Positions 25,528 through 34,874 of a DNA stretch of 64,000 bases are shown here, piece by piece (position 1 is the first letter of the stretch; every line of letters begins with the position of its first letter). Below the pieces are notes generated by a model that was not told where the DNA came from, did no database searches, and worked only from the letters and a program-made list of their open reading frames with translations. Position numbers and translations under genes: made by a program. Origin of the DNA: Lysinibacillus fusiformis (lineage in GTDB: Bacteria > Bacillota > Bacilli > Bacillales_A > Planococcaceae); contig NZ_PYWL01000002.1 in assembly GCF_003049525.1 (NCBI RefSeq), positions 186,001-250,000 of the forward strand. Reading direction: 5' to 3'.

Positions 25528-25581
25528 TTATCATTTGACAACAAAAATCGAATCCATTATTATTTAGTTATCAAATGATAA
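25528..25581. promoter_or_regulatory. MarR operator and promoter between marR and the oxidoreductase gene
   Basis: TTATCATTTGA at 25528-25537 plus one base and TCAAATGATAA at 25571-25581 are exact reverse complements 33 bases apart. The right one is itself part of the 14-bp dyad TTATCAAATGATAA at 25568-25581. A strong promoter for the plus-strand gene lies between and over them: TTGACA 25535-25540, 17-base spacer, TATTAT 25558-25563. A repressor on these sites would block it. Confidence 0.7.
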
Positions 25582-25597
25582 GTAATGGAGGCGTAGT

Positions 25598-26185
25598 ATG
25601 AAAACGTTAATTGTCTATACATATCCAAACCATAAGAGCTTAAATTATGCATTTTTACAGGAAGTAGTGAAGGGGTGTCAAGAGAATCCTGCCATTGAAG
25701 AGATACAGCTACTAGATTTATATGAAGAAGAATTCGATCCTCGTTTAATTTTCCATGAGCATAAACGACGTCGGGATATGTATCGTGATCCGCAATTGGA
25801 AAAGTACCGTCAACAGCTGACATGGGCAGATCAAATTGTATTTGTCTATCCAATATGGTGGGGGAGACCGCCCGCTATGCTGTTAGGCTATATTGATCAA
25901 CTGTTTGCATCAAATTTTGCGTATCGGGATACAAAGGGATTATTTCCAGAGGGACTCTTAAAAGGAAAGTCAGTTGTTTGTGTGTCAACGATGAAAGGGC
26001 CGACCAAATATCCACTGCTTTGGCTGAATAATGCTCATAAAATTTTGATGAAAAGAGCGTTATTTAGCTTTGTAGGAATGAAGAAAGTGAAGTTTTTTGA
26101 GTTTGGAAACATGGAGAGTAAAAAAGGGCAGCAACAGCGAAAGTTGAACAAAGTTTATCAGTATTTTAGAAAGGTTGCTTACTAA
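25598..26185 (+). CDS. NAD(P)H oxidoreductase, flavodoxin-like fold
   Basis: A 195-residue protein of the NQO1/YwrO/MdaB-type family that binds FMN or FAD and reduces quinones, azo dyes or nitro compounds. Motifs: KTLIVYTYPNHKSLNYAF phosphate loop at the N-terminus, WADQIVFVYPIWWGRPPAML in the middle. It is likely induced when the divergent MarR regulator releases its operator, suggesting a detoxification role. Confidence 0.87.
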   Translation: MKTLIVYTYPNHKSLNYAFLQEVVKGCQENPAIEEIQLLDLYEEEFDPRLIFHEHKRRRDMYRDPQLEKYRQQLTWADQIVFVYPIWWGRPPAMLLGYIDQLFASNFAYRDTKGLFPEGLLKGKSVVCVSTMKGPTKYPLLWLNNAHKILMKRALFSFVGMKKVKFFEFGNMESKKGQQQRKLNKVYQYFRKVAY

Positions 26186-26190
26186 TAAAA

Positions 26191-26228
26191 AAACTCGTGC
26201 AGACATCCTTAATCGTTTGCACGAGTTT
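26191..26228. terminator. Bidirectional terminator overlapping the kinase stop
   Basis: AAACTCGTGCA and TGCACGAGTTT pair across a 16-base loop with A and T flanks. The stop codon of the minus-strand kinase gene is in the loop, so this hairpin serves both convergent genes. Confidence 0.85.
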
Positions 26229-27282
26229 CTGTAGTATCGATGGGCAATGTAATCAAAAAGGCTGTAAATTTTCCAAGCTTGCTTTCGACGGCGATAGTTC
26301 CATGGTGCATATCAATAATTTTTTTGACGATGGCTAAACCGAGACCACTTCCTCCATTTGCGGCAGTCCGTGATTGATCGGCCTTATAAAATCGTTCAAA
26401 TATATGCATTTGCTGCTCTTCGGATAGCCCAATACCAGTATCTTGCACAATGATGGTAATGGTATCGAGATGTTGTGTCATAGTTAAAGTGATTGCACCT
26501 CTGTCGGATGTGAATTTAATGCTATTCGTTAGCAAATTCATCCAAACTTGATTCAGTAAATCTTCATCTGCTGTAATCGTTATATTGTCTAAATGGAGAT
26601 CAAAATCTAGTTGTTTAGCTACCCAATTTGGTTCAAGAGCCAAAATGACATTCCGCAATTGTTTATCCAATCGATAGGTTGTCGTTTCAAATGGATGATG
26701 CTGTGATTCTAAGGAAGTAAGCTTCAGCAAATTATCACTAATCTTTGATAACCGATTACTTTCCAATTCAATAATTTCTAAGTAATGTTGACGCTTTTCT
26801 TCAGGTAGATGAATGTTCTTAAGAGCCTTCGCAAAGCCATTAATAGATGTTAAAGGCGATTGAATCTCATGGGAGACGTTTGAAATAAATTCCTGTCGCA
26901 TTCTTTCAAGTTCTCCTAATTCAACAGCCATATGATTGATGCCATGGATTAATTGTCCAAATTGGTCTTCCTTATTGCCTTTTACATCTAATTGGATATT
27001 AAAATCCCCTTTTGCCATTTGTCTTAATGCTTCAACAATAGCGTCCCAGTAATTCCGTTGTCGATTGAGCCCAATTAAGAAGATAATAGCGGCCGAACAG
27101 GCAAAGAGCACAAAAACACCAAGGACGGTGCCTAATTGCTGCCAAAAATCATGGGGTTCTGTACCTAACTGACCATATAGCCATCCTGTTGCATGATAAG
27201 AAATAAAGGCAAATAGTGTATTCGTAATGAGAAAGAGGAATAGAACAAATAGAATTCTAACAAAGAATTTTCGTTTTCTCAT
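26209..27282 (-). CDS. Sensor histidine kinase of a BmrA-linked two-component system
   Basis: A 357-residue kinase: two N-terminal membrane segments (residues about 8-30 and 48-70) with only a short outside loop, a HAMP region (about 75-125), the H box SNVSHEIQSPLTSINGF, N box NLLTNSIKFTSDRG, and G boxes DTGIGLS and GGSGLGLAIVKKII. The short loop suggests sensing in or near the membrane, as in intramembrane-sensing kinases. Its start overlaps the response regulator stop by 4 bases. Third gene of an operon that begins with the BmrA-like exporter. Confidence 0.9.
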   Translation of the reverse strand: MRKRKFFVRILFVLFLFLITNTLFAFISYHATGWLYGQLGTEPHDFWQQLGTVLGVFVLFACSAAIIFLIGLNRQRNYWDAIVEALRQMAKGDFNIQLDVKGNKEDQFGQLIHGINHMAVELGELERMRQEFISNVSHEIQSPLTSINGFAKALKNIHLPEEKRQHYLEIIELESNRLSKISDNLLKLTSLESQHHPFETTTYRLDKQLRNVILALEPNWVAKQLDFDLHLDNITITADEDLLNQVWMNLLTNSIKFTSDRGAITLTMTQHLDTITIIVQDTGIGLSEEQQMHIFERFYKADQSRTAANGGSGLGLAIVKKIIDMHHGTIAVESKLGKFTAFLITLPIDTTETRAND

Positions 27283-27956
27283 AATGCTAGTTCCAGGCGG
27301 TAGCCAAGACCACGAATGGTGCGGATGGCAAAGCCGCTAATCTCCTGAGGAAAACGCTCACGTATTCTTTTAATATGGACGTCTACTGTGCGTTCGTCTC
27401 CTTCATAATCATAGCCCCAAATTTCTTCAATCAATTGTTCACGAGAAAATGTTTTGCCCACATAGCTCGCTAATGTAAATAATAATTCGAATTCCTTTAA
27501 CCGAAGGACAATGATTTCTCCGTTCAGATCAACTTCATGTGTATGTCGATCGAGTTTAACATTGCCAGCTTCTACTACTTGAGAGAGAGCAATACGATAT
27601 CTTTTTAATATCGATTTAACACGCACAATTAGCTCGGCAGGTTCAAAAGGTTTTACCAAATAATCATCTGTCCCTAAATGGAAACCCTTGACCTTTTGAG
27701 CGGTTTCTCCTTTAGCAGTAAGCATAAGAATAGGGAGATCTGTGTTGTATGAGCGAATTTCCTCACATAAAGCCCACCCATCCATGTTTGGCATCATGAT
27801 ATCCATAATCACCATATCTACCTTTTCAGAGGCTAACTTGGACAGTGCATCGACACCGTCCGTCGCCTCAATAACATCTAAACCTTCATTTTGTAGAAAT
27901 ACTTTTACTAATTCTCGAATATGGGCATCATCATCTACCATTAATAGTTTGGTCAT
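27279..27956 (-). CDS. OmpR-family response regulator
   Basis: A 225-residue regulator: receiver domain with MTKLLMVDDDAHI, phospho-acceptor aspartate in MVIMDIMMPNMDGW, switch lysine in DDYLVKPFEP, then a winged-helix DNA-binding domain with RLKEFELLFTLASYVGKTFSREQL and DVHIKRIRERF. Lies between the exporter gene and its cognate kinase gene, overlapping the latter. Confidence 0.93.
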   Translation of the reverse strand: MTKLLMVDDDAHIRELVKVFLQNEGLDVIEATDGVDALSKLASEKVDMVIMDIMMPNMDGWALCEEIRSYNTDLPILMLTAKGETAQKVKGFHLGTDDYLVKPFEPAELIVRVKSILKRYRIALSQVVEAGNVKLDRHTHEVDLNGEIIVLRLKEFELLFTLASYVGKTFSREQLIEEIWGYDYEGDERTVDVHIKRIRERFPQEISGFAIRTIRGLGYRLELAL

Positions 27957-27973
27957 CTAAACAATTCCCTTCG

Positions 27974-29728
27974 TTAGTCCTCTTTAATTCGTAATTGCTG
28001 CTTGGCAAACTCACGATACATGGCATGCGTCTCAAAGAGTGATTCATGTGTACCACAACCTGTAATATGTCCTTTTTCTACAAATAGTATTTGATCGGCA
28101 TCGACTACCGTCGAAAGACGGTGAGCAATAACTAAAGTTGTGCGACCTTGCATTAAATTATCTAACGCCTTTTGTACATAAATTTCTGACTTACTATCTA
28201 AACTTGATGTAGCTTCATCGAGCATTAAAATTTGTGGATTCCGTAGTAGCGCTCTGGCAATAGAAATACGCTGACGTTGCCCCCCTGAAAGCTTGATGCC
28301 TCTTTCGCCTACTTCTGTGTCAAACTTATCGGGAAGATCGTTAATAAATTGATCAGCATAAGCCATTTTAGCTACTCTTTCTAGCTCATCATCCTGCACT
28401 TCACGGTCAACACCATAGCAAATATTTTCTCGAATTGTTCCTGACAGCAGGGCACTTTCTTGAGCCACATAGCCAATTTGACTACGCCATGAGTGAAGTG
28501 AAAATGTCTCGATTGGCGTTTCTCCTAGCGTAATATTACCGCTAGTTGGCTGGTAATATCGTTCTAACAGGGAGAATGTGGTTGTTTTACCGCCACCACT
28601 TGGACCTACAATGGCCGTTACTTTGCCTGGCTCTATTGTGAAGTTAATATCGGATAAAATCGGCTCCTCACCATATGAAAAATCAACATGGTTAACATAA
28701 ATCGGTTGATCTATTTTTTCAACAGTAATGCCTTCTTCAATATGTTCCTCTTCGTGGTCCAGTAATTCACTAATGCGTTCAGTGGCACCCATTGCTTTTT
28801 GAAGTTGCGTAAAGAACATCGTTAATTGTGTCATGGGCATGATGATTTGGATTAAATATAAAATAAATGCCACCATATCACCAGCTGTCAGCTCACCAGA
28901 GGAAACGCGCACGCCTCCATAGCCAATAATAGCGACGAGAACTGACATTAGAACGAATGAAATTAAGGGTGAAATAAGCGCATGGATTTTAGCTTCTTTT
29001 AAGCCAAAGTTAAAGAGGTTCGTAATGCCCTTTTTCCCACGCTCATATTCTATTTGCTCCGCATTAGAAGCTTTAACCAAACGTGTTTCAGGTAAAACTT
29101 GGTTTAATACCGAAGTAAACTTAGCGGTTTCGTCTTGCATCCCTTTAGAAATCACAAACATGCGTTTTCCTAGCAGCATTAAAATAACCATCGCTAGTGG
29201 GACAGCGATTAACATCACTAATGTCATTTTCCAATCTAGGAATAAGAGAATGATAATGGAACCGATGATAGAAATAACACCCGATAAACAGTTTGCTAGA
29301 TGCTCTGTAATGAGCTCCTTTACGACCGCTGTATCATTTGTTACACGACTTAATGTTTCACCTGTATCGTTTTCATCATAATAGGGGATGGGTAAATGCA
29401 GTAGCTTGCGCCAAAGTTGATCACGTAATTTTGCTACTACATGTTGACCTACACGATTTAAATAATAGATAGATAATCCACTTGCAATGGCTTGGGCGAT
29501 AAAAGCAATACCAAGCAAAATGATCTGCCAATAATTAAGCGATTCTAATGAAAAGCCGTCCACTAATTGTTTTGTAAATAATGGGACGATAAAACCTACG
29601 CCCGTAGTTGCTAAACTCATAATTAAAGCTATAACTAGGAGCCAAATAGGTGGTTCAGCTCGTTTTACTAATTGTATAAAACGACGCCAATCTGGTTTTT
29701 TAGTAGTTTCTTTTGATGTCTCTTGCAA
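27974..29728 (-). CDS. bmrA: BmrA-like multidrug ABC exporter (half-transporter)
   Basis: A 584-residue half-transporter, membrane domain plus ATPase. It closely resembles B. subtilis BmrA in length and in many stretches, e.g. [14 protein letters not shown] [37 protein letters not shown] and [17 protein letters not shown]. The ATPase has [26 protein letters not shown] and [12 protein letters not shown]. Homodimers export drugs such as Hoechst 33342 and doxorubicin. Starts with TTG behind AAGGAGG. The response regulator follows after 17 bases, a linkage not seen around B. subtilis bmrA. Confidence 0.9.
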   Translation of the reverse strand: MQETSKETTKKPDWRRFIQLVKRAEPPIWLLVIALIMSLATTGVGFIVPLFTKQLVDGFSLESLNYWQIILLGIAFIAQAIASGLSIYYLNRVGQHVVAKLRDQLWRKLLHLPIPYYDENDTGETLSRVTNDTAVVKELITEHLANCLSGVISIIGSIIILLFLDWKMTLVMLIAVPLAMVILMLLGKRMFVISKGMQDETAKFTSVLNQVLPETRLVKASNAEQIEYERGKKGITNLFNFGLKEAKIHALISPLISFVLMSVLVAIIGYGGVRVSSGELTAGDMVAFILYLIQIIMPMTQLTMFFTQLQKAMGATERISELLDHEEEHIEEGITVEKIDQPIYVNHVDFSYGEEPILSDINFTIEPGKVTAIVGPSGGGKTTTFSLLERYYQPTSGNITLGETPIETFSLHSWRSQIGYVAQESALLSGTIRENICYGVDREVQDDELERVAKMAYADQFINDLPDKFDTEVGERGIKLSGGQRQRISIARALLRNPQILMLDEATSSLDSKSEIYVQKALDNLMQGRTTLVIAHRLSTVVDADQILFVEKGHITGCGTHESLFETHAMYREFAKQQLRIKED

Positions 29729-29822
29729 AGAAATAAGCCTCCTTCAATATCGTCAAACAACGTATGTCGTTCCTATGGCTTTTACTATAGCATGTGTTTA
29801 TGAACTGAATATGAAATGAAAT

Positions 29823-29854
29823 AAAAGGTGATGTGCAATTCATCATCACCTTTT
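29823..29854 (-). terminator. Terminator of the pucR-like gene
   Basis: AAAAGGTGATG and CATCACCTTTT form the stem; the minus-strand reading continues TTTTATTTC. Confidence 0.85.
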
Positions 29855-29862
29855 AAATAGGA

Positions 29863-31581
29863 CTAGTCAGCAAACTCATCATGGTATAAAGACTTACCGA
29901 GTAGTCGATAAATTCTTAGAGCTAATTGTATTTGTAATAGCTCTTCATAGCTTTTTAAATCGGTCTTTAAAATCTCTTTAATTTTTTCGATACGATAAAT
30001 TAATGTATTGCGATGAATAAACATTTCCTTAGCGGTTTCGCTAATATTCATATGATAAATAAAATAATTTTCCAATGTAATTAAATAGCTCGTCCCATGT
30101 AATAAATCATGCTCAAAGACAGTCCCTAAGCTCTCTAAGAAAAAGTCTTTTAATTGAACCTCATTAATATTCGAATCTAAAAAGTGATAGATGGAGTGAT
30201 CGGCAAAATGGGCCACTGCTCCGCTTTCCTCGAATCGGTGCATAAGACGGAGAGCTTCGTGTGCCTCGGCAAAGCTTTTATGAACGTAACGAATTTGTTT
30301 ATATTCTTTTCCAATACCTATCAAAAAGGAAGTTTCTGCTTGATACTGACTTAATAATTGCAGAATTTCCTCAGCATACTGTTTCGTTTCATTAACAGTC
30401 ATATCTTGCTTACCTTCTTGTTGTCCCACCAACACAATAATTTGCTGGTTTCGATAAAGGCATGTAATTTCACCATTGACGGTACTAGAGTGTTTATAGA
30501 TTAAATTCATACATTTTTTTGCAATATTATCGGATTCGTACTTTCGAGAAATTAAATCATGATGATCCTGCAGGTTATCACGGATCATAGAGATTACAAT
30601 ACAGTAATATTTATAATGGACATTTAAGCCATGAAGGTCACAGAGCGTTTGAAGCGTCTCGCTAGATGTGATTTTTCCCGTTAATAAATCATCAAAAAAC
30701 TCCTGTTTGATTTTAAGTCGGACATCCTCAATTTCCTTCTGTTTAATCCTCTCTAATGCCACGATTGTGGAGGCTTGCTCTAAAACAATATAATCAAATT
30801 CATTGAGATCATGAACGGTTTGCCAAATGACGATATAGCCGTAAATATAATTGGCTACTGCTACAGGGAGAATTCTGCATTTTACAGTAAGATCCTCTAA
30901 ATGATAATTTCTTGTAATCAATTTTTGCATCTCATTGAGATCCTTAGGAATGGAATCGATAAATTCCTTTGAAAAAGTCGGACGATTTTTTTTTAGGTCG
31001 ATGCCATAGGCAAGTGGGACAGGATTGACATCGAGATCAGTGAAATGGAGTAAATTCCAATCCTGATCTAAAAAGATAATAGGATTATTAATGGTTTCCG
31101 CTAATTTTGAGGAAATCGATTCGATGCCTCCTCCTTCCAGTGCCACCTTAAACAATGTATTGTGCATATCCAATGATTTTCGATTTAATAAGTCATAGCG
31201 ACCAGATGCCTTTTCATTAATAATCGATATGACCTTGGATAAGATGTAGTTATAAGGTAACTCCAATAAAGGTAATCCATATTGATTGGCAATATCAATC
31301 ATGTTTTGAGGTGTTTTTTGGAGATAACGTCTCATTTTAATGACGAGGCCCGCACAATTGACTTTGGACAGTTCTTGGATAATTTTATTTTGTAGTTCTT
31401 CATCATCTTGGAAGATATAACCGGTTGTTAATAATAATTCATTCGGTGTTAGCCAATCAAATGCATCGGGATTCTCGATAATGTTCACAAGTGATATTTT
31501 ATTGTGAATGCCTTGCTCTCCCGCAACAATTTTAATTCCCTCCAAAGCCTTAATTTCTAATAAATCTTTAATTGTTAGCAA
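29863..31581 (-). CDS. PucR family transcriptional regulator
   Basis: A 572-residue regulator with the PucR N-terminal domain (MLTIKDLLEIKALEGIKIVAG, GLVIKMRRYLQ), a GAF-like or GGDEF-like middle, and the C-terminal helix-turn-helix (NISETAKEMFIHRNTLIYRI). PucR of B. subtilis activates purine and allantoin catabolic genes. This gene diverges from an operon for carbamoyl-group and purine breakdown, so it most likely controls it. TTG start behind AAAGGAG. Confidence 0.88.
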   Translation of the reverse strand: MLTIKDLLEIKALEGIKIVAGEQGIHNKISLVNIIENPDAFDWLTPNELLLTTGYIFQDDEELQNKIIQELSKVNCAGLVIKMRRYLQKTPQNMIDIANQYGLPLLELPYNYILSKVISIINEKASGRYDLLNRKSLDMHNTLFKVALEGGGIESISSKLAETINNPIIFLDQDWNLLHFTDLDVNPVPLAYGIDLKKNRPTFSKEFIDSIPKDLNEMQKLITRNYHLEDLTVKCRILPVAVANYIYGYIVIWQTVHDLNEFDYIVLEQASTIVALERIKQKEIEDVRLKIKQEFFDDLLTGKITSSETLQTLCDLHGLNVHYKYYCIVISMIRDNLQDHHDLISRKYESDNIAKKCMNLIYKHSSTVNGEITCLYRNQQIIVLVGQQEGKQDMTVNETKQYAEEILQLLSQYQAETSFLIGIGKEYKQIRYVHKSFAEAHEALRLMHRFEESGAVAHFADHSIYHFLDSNINEVQLKDFFLESLGTVFEHDLLHGTSYLITLENYFIYHMNISETAKEMFIHRNTLIYRIEKIKEILKTDLKSYEELLQIQLALRIYRLLGKSLYHDEFAD

Positions 31582-31799
31582 ATGATTTCACTCCTTTGCC
31601 ATAATCTTATCACAAAAAATTGTACATATTGCCCAAATCATCTCCATTCTTTTTGGTATTGCTAAACAATGATATATAGGGCATAAGAGAATAAAATAAA
31701 GCATGTAAGACGGGAATGTGAAAAAACTAACATTCTCGCGATTCATTTCCCTTTAGTTGAAATGAACAATAGGTCGGGAAAATGGAGGAATGAAAGAAA

Positions 31800-32408
31800 T
31801 TGGAAGATACAATTATCATCTCAGAATTTTTAGCGGCAGCTGAAGCGGGAGATATAGATACTTTGCAACGTTTTTTACAACAAGGTGTAGATATTAATGC
31901 TCGCAATAAGCAAAAGCGAACAGCCATTTTACTTGCTGCCATGAGCGATCAATTAGAAACGGTGAAATTTCTAATACAAGAAGGGGCAGATATTAACCTT
32001 CAAGATCAAATTTGTTTAAATCCATTTTTATATGGCTGTATTAATGGAAAATTAGAGCTTGTGAAAATAATGCTCCAAGCAAACACAGATTTGGAACGTC
32101 TAACACGTTTTGGTGGAGTAGGTGTTCACCCAGCAAGTGAGAAAGGATTTGTTGAGGTAGTTCGTGAGCTTGTGACAACGACAGATATTAATGTTAATCA
32201 TACAAATATTTGTGGTTGGACACCATTAATTGAAGCAATCCTTTTGAATGATGGTGGAGAGAAGCAACAAGAAATTGTTCGTTTATTAGTAGAGCATGGT
32301 GCAGACACACAATTAGTCGATCAATATGGAGTGACTCCACTAGCAATCGCTAGAGAAAAAGGATTTACGGCTATTGAAAACATTTTACTAGAAGCTGGGG
32401 CAAAATAG
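31800..32408 (+). CDS. Ankyrin repeat protein, first gene of the oxamate/purine operon
   Basis: A 202-residue protein built from about five ankyrin repeats: GDIDTLQRFLQQGVDINARN, QLETVKFLIQEGADINLQD, GKLELVKIMLQANTDLERL, GFVEVVRELV, and EIVRLLVEHGADTQLVD. It has no signal peptide, so it is cytoplasmic and probably binds another protein. It begins with TTG behind GGAGG. It precedes the DUF2877 gene by 31 bases in the same direction, which suggests a role as partner or regulator of the enzyme complex. Confidence 0.85.
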   Translation: MEDTIIISEFLAAAEAGDIDTLQRFLQQGVDINARNKQKRTAILLAAMSDQLETVKFLIQEGADINLQDQICLNPFLYGCINGKLELVKIMLQANTDLERLTRFGGVGVHPASEKGFVEVVRELVTTTDINVNHTNICGWTPLIEAILLNDGGEKQQEIVRLLVEHGADTQLVDQYGVTPLAIAREKGFTAIENILLEAGAK

Positions 32409-32439
32409 TAGCAATCCTACGACTTAAAGAGGTGTACAT

Positions 32440-33318
32440 ATGATACACGCTAAATCTGGTGATAACTATTTCCTTCAGCAATTAGTTGAGACGGAGTTTA
32501 CGGGAACGGTTCATAGTGTATTTAAGCATGCATTAAATATTCGCAGTGCAGCAAATGATGAAATTTTTACTCTTGCAACGAAAGCTATGGATAATGCTCC
32601 TAATACGCTTGTCATTGATCTTGATACTTTGGACAATTTGCACATAATCCAAGATGACCAAGTAAGGATGAAGCATCACCAATTATTAATAGAAGATAAA
32701 TTAACAATTGCGATAGAAACAGCCGCTCTTTGGCAGTGTCATCTACCTATTTTCCCGTTAGACATGGCAACGATAAAACAGAATATCGTTCAAGTGAAAC
32801 AGTTTATTGATATATATGGGAAAAGTGGGGGGATGAAGCGCAGTGATTCACCAGTTAGTGCATTTGAGGCAGAAACTTCGAGATTGCTAAAAGAGCGCAC
32901 AGCATTACTCCATGAAGAATTATGTAATCGCCGTTTTGATAATTTTCAGCAGTATGCACTTGATTTAGTGGGCTTGGGGCCAGGGTTAACGCCATCAGGT
33001 GATGACTTTTTAGTTGGATTATTGACGGTCATCCATTTAGAACAGAGTCCGTGTTCTATTTATCAGCCATTGTGTGAAAGCGTCATCAAATTGATGAAGC
33101 CTTTAACCAATGATATTAGTTACACAACATTGAACAAGGCTGCATATGGACAGGTTAGGGAATCTATTCAAGCATTTGTCTCTGCCATGCTATCTGGCAC
33201 GGAAGGTGAAGCGATCGAAGCACTGAAAAAGGTACTTGCCATCGGCTCTTCATCAGGTACAGATATCGCCTTAGGGCTTATATGTGGCTTTGAAGCCAAT
33301 ATAAAATTAGGAGGATAA
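32440..33318 (+). CDS. allH: DUF2877 protein, AllH-like subunit of oxamate carbamoyltransferase
   Basis: A 292-residue protein of the DUF2877 family, recognised by LDLVGLGPGLTPSGDDFLVG near residue 180. The E. coli member YlbF was renamed AllH as one of three subunits (AllF, AllG, AllH) of oxamate carbamoyltransferase in anaerobic allantoin use. Starts with ATG behind AAGAGGTG. FdrA/AllF follows after 2 bases. The gene order H-F-G differs from the F-G-H order of E. coli. The name is by family and context. Confidence 0.8.
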   Translation: MIHAKSGDNYFLQQLVETEFTGTVHSVFKHALNIRSAANDEIFTLATKAMDNAPNTLVIDLDTLDNLHIIQDDQVRMKHHQLLIEDKLTIAIETAALWQCHLPIFPLDMATIKQNIVQVKQFIDIYGKSGGMKRSDSPVSAFEAETSRLLKERTALLHEELCNRRFDNFQQYALDLVGLGPGLTPSGDDFLVGLLTVIHLEQSPCSIYQPLCESVIKLMKPLTNDISYTTLNKAAYGQVRESIQAFVSAMLSGTEGEAIEALKKVLAIGSSSGTDIALGLICGFEANIKLGG

Positions 33319-33320
33319 TA

Positions 33321-34874
33321 ATGAGTATTAAAGTCGTAATTAAGCGAAACACATATTTTGATTCAGTATCATTGATGTCACTTTCAACAAAAGCGAATCA
33401 AATTGAAGGCGTCGAGCAAGCCATTATTGGTATGGGTACAGAAATGAACAAGGGAGTTATTCGCAACGTTGGTTTAATGACTCCTGAAGTAGAAGAAGCA
33501 ACAGCAGGGGACTTAATGATTATTGTAAAAACTGCTAATGCGGATGAAACAGAAAGCGCTTACTTAGCGGTAGAGGAATTATTTACAAATAAAAATTCAG
33601 CACAAGTAAAAAGCGATATTAAATATGCAACGATTGATTCGGCTGCACAAGGTATCCCAGATGCAAACTTTGCTGTCATTTCTGTGAATGGTGCTTTTGC
33701 GGTTCGTGAAGCACGCAAGGCTCTTGAGAATGACTTACATGTTATGTTATTCAGCGATAATGTAAGCGTCGAAGACGAAGTGGAATTAAAAACATTAGCA
33801 CATGACAAAGGCTTATTAATGATGGGTCCAGACTGTGGTACAGCAATCATCAGTAATATAGGGCTTGCCTTTGCAAACGCTGTAAGAAAAGGCAGTATCG
33901 GTATCGTTGCAGCATCTGGTACTGGTAGCCAAGAGGTGAGCGTTCGTATTCATGACTTCGGTGGTGGGATTACTCAACTTATCGGTACGGGTGGCCGTGA
34001 TTTAAGTAAAGAAGTAGGCGGAATTATGATGCTGGATGGTATCCAAGCTCTTGATGCCGATGAAGCGACAAAAGTAATCGTTCTAGTATCAAAGCCACCT
34101 GAAGCTAGCGTAGAGAAAAAAGTATTAGCACAAATTAAAGAGTGTAGCAAACCTGTAGTTGTTTACTTTATCGGTGGTAATGAAGAAGCAGTAATAGCAG
34201 CTGGCGGACATTTCGCTAAAACGTCTAAAGAAGCAGCGTTACAAGCGGTATTACTTGCTGGTATTGATGAAGCAGGCATTAACAAACGTGCACTGAACCT
34301 TCCATTAATTGAAGAAGTTCGTGCTAAATTATCACCAGAGCAAAAATATATCCGTGGATTATTCTGTGGTGGAACGCTTTGTGATGAATCTATGTATCTA
34401 GCAATGGAAAAATTCGATCATGTATATAGCAATATCCAAAAAAATCCTGACTTCCTATTAAGAGATATTAATGTGAGCCAGGAACATACTTTCATAGACT
34501 TTGGGGATGATGACTTTACTAACGGTAAACCGCACCCAATGATTGACCCATCTTCTCGTATTGAGCGTTTCTTACAAGAAGCAAAAGATCCATCGGTTGG
34601 TGTCATTGTAATGGACTTCGTTTTAGGCTTCGGTTCACATGAAGATCCAGTTGGTGTTATGCTTCCGGCTATTGTTGAGGCTAAACAATTGGCAGAAAAA
34701 GAAGGCAGACACTTAGAGATTATTGGATATGTTCTAGGAACAGATTTAGATAAACCAAGTTTAGAAGAGCAAGTGAAAAAATTAGTCCATGCAGGTGTGA
34801 CACATGCAAGCAGCAGTACAAATGCAGGCTTACTGGCTAGAGAAATGGTTTTGAAAGGAGATCATCATGAGTAA
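33321..34874 (+). CDS. allF: FdrA-like protein, AllF subunit of oxamate carbamoyltransferase
   Basis: A 517-residue protein of the FdrA family, related to acyl-CoA synthetase alpha subunits. Nucleotide/CoA-binding-like motifs include GIVAASGTGSQEVSV and LIGTGGRDLSKEVGG in the middle, and LMMGPDCGTAIISNIGLAFAN before it. E. coli FdrA (AllF) is part of the carbamoyl transferase acting on oxalurate/oxamate. The start ATG follows AGGAGG; the stop overlaps the next gene by 8 bases, so the subunits are translationally coupled. Confidence 0.85.
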   Translation: MSIKVVIKRNTYFDSVSLMSLSTKANQIEGVEQAIIGMGTEMNKGVIRNVGLMTPEVEEATAGDLMIIVKTANADETESAYLAVEELFTNKNSAQVKSDIKYATIDSAAQGIPDANFAVISVNGAFAVREARKALENDLHVMLFSDNVSVEDEVELKTLAHDKGLLMMGPDCGTAIISNIGLAFANAVRKGSIGIVAASGTGSQEVSVRIHDFGGGITQLIGTGGRDLSKEVGGIMMLDGIQALDADEATKVIVLVSKPPEASVEKKVLAQIKECSKPVVVYFIGGNEEAVIAAGGHFAKTSKEAALQAVLLAGIDEAGINKRALNLPLIEEVRAKLSPEQKYIRGLFCGGTLCDESMYLAMEKFDHVYSNIQKNPDFLLRDINVSQEHTFIDFGDDDFTNGKPHPMIDPSSRIERFLQEAKDPSVGVIVMDFVLGFGSHEDPVGVMLPAIVEAKQLAEKEGRHLEIIGYVLGTDLDKPSLEEQVKKLVHAGVTHASSSTNAGLLAREMVLKGDHHE

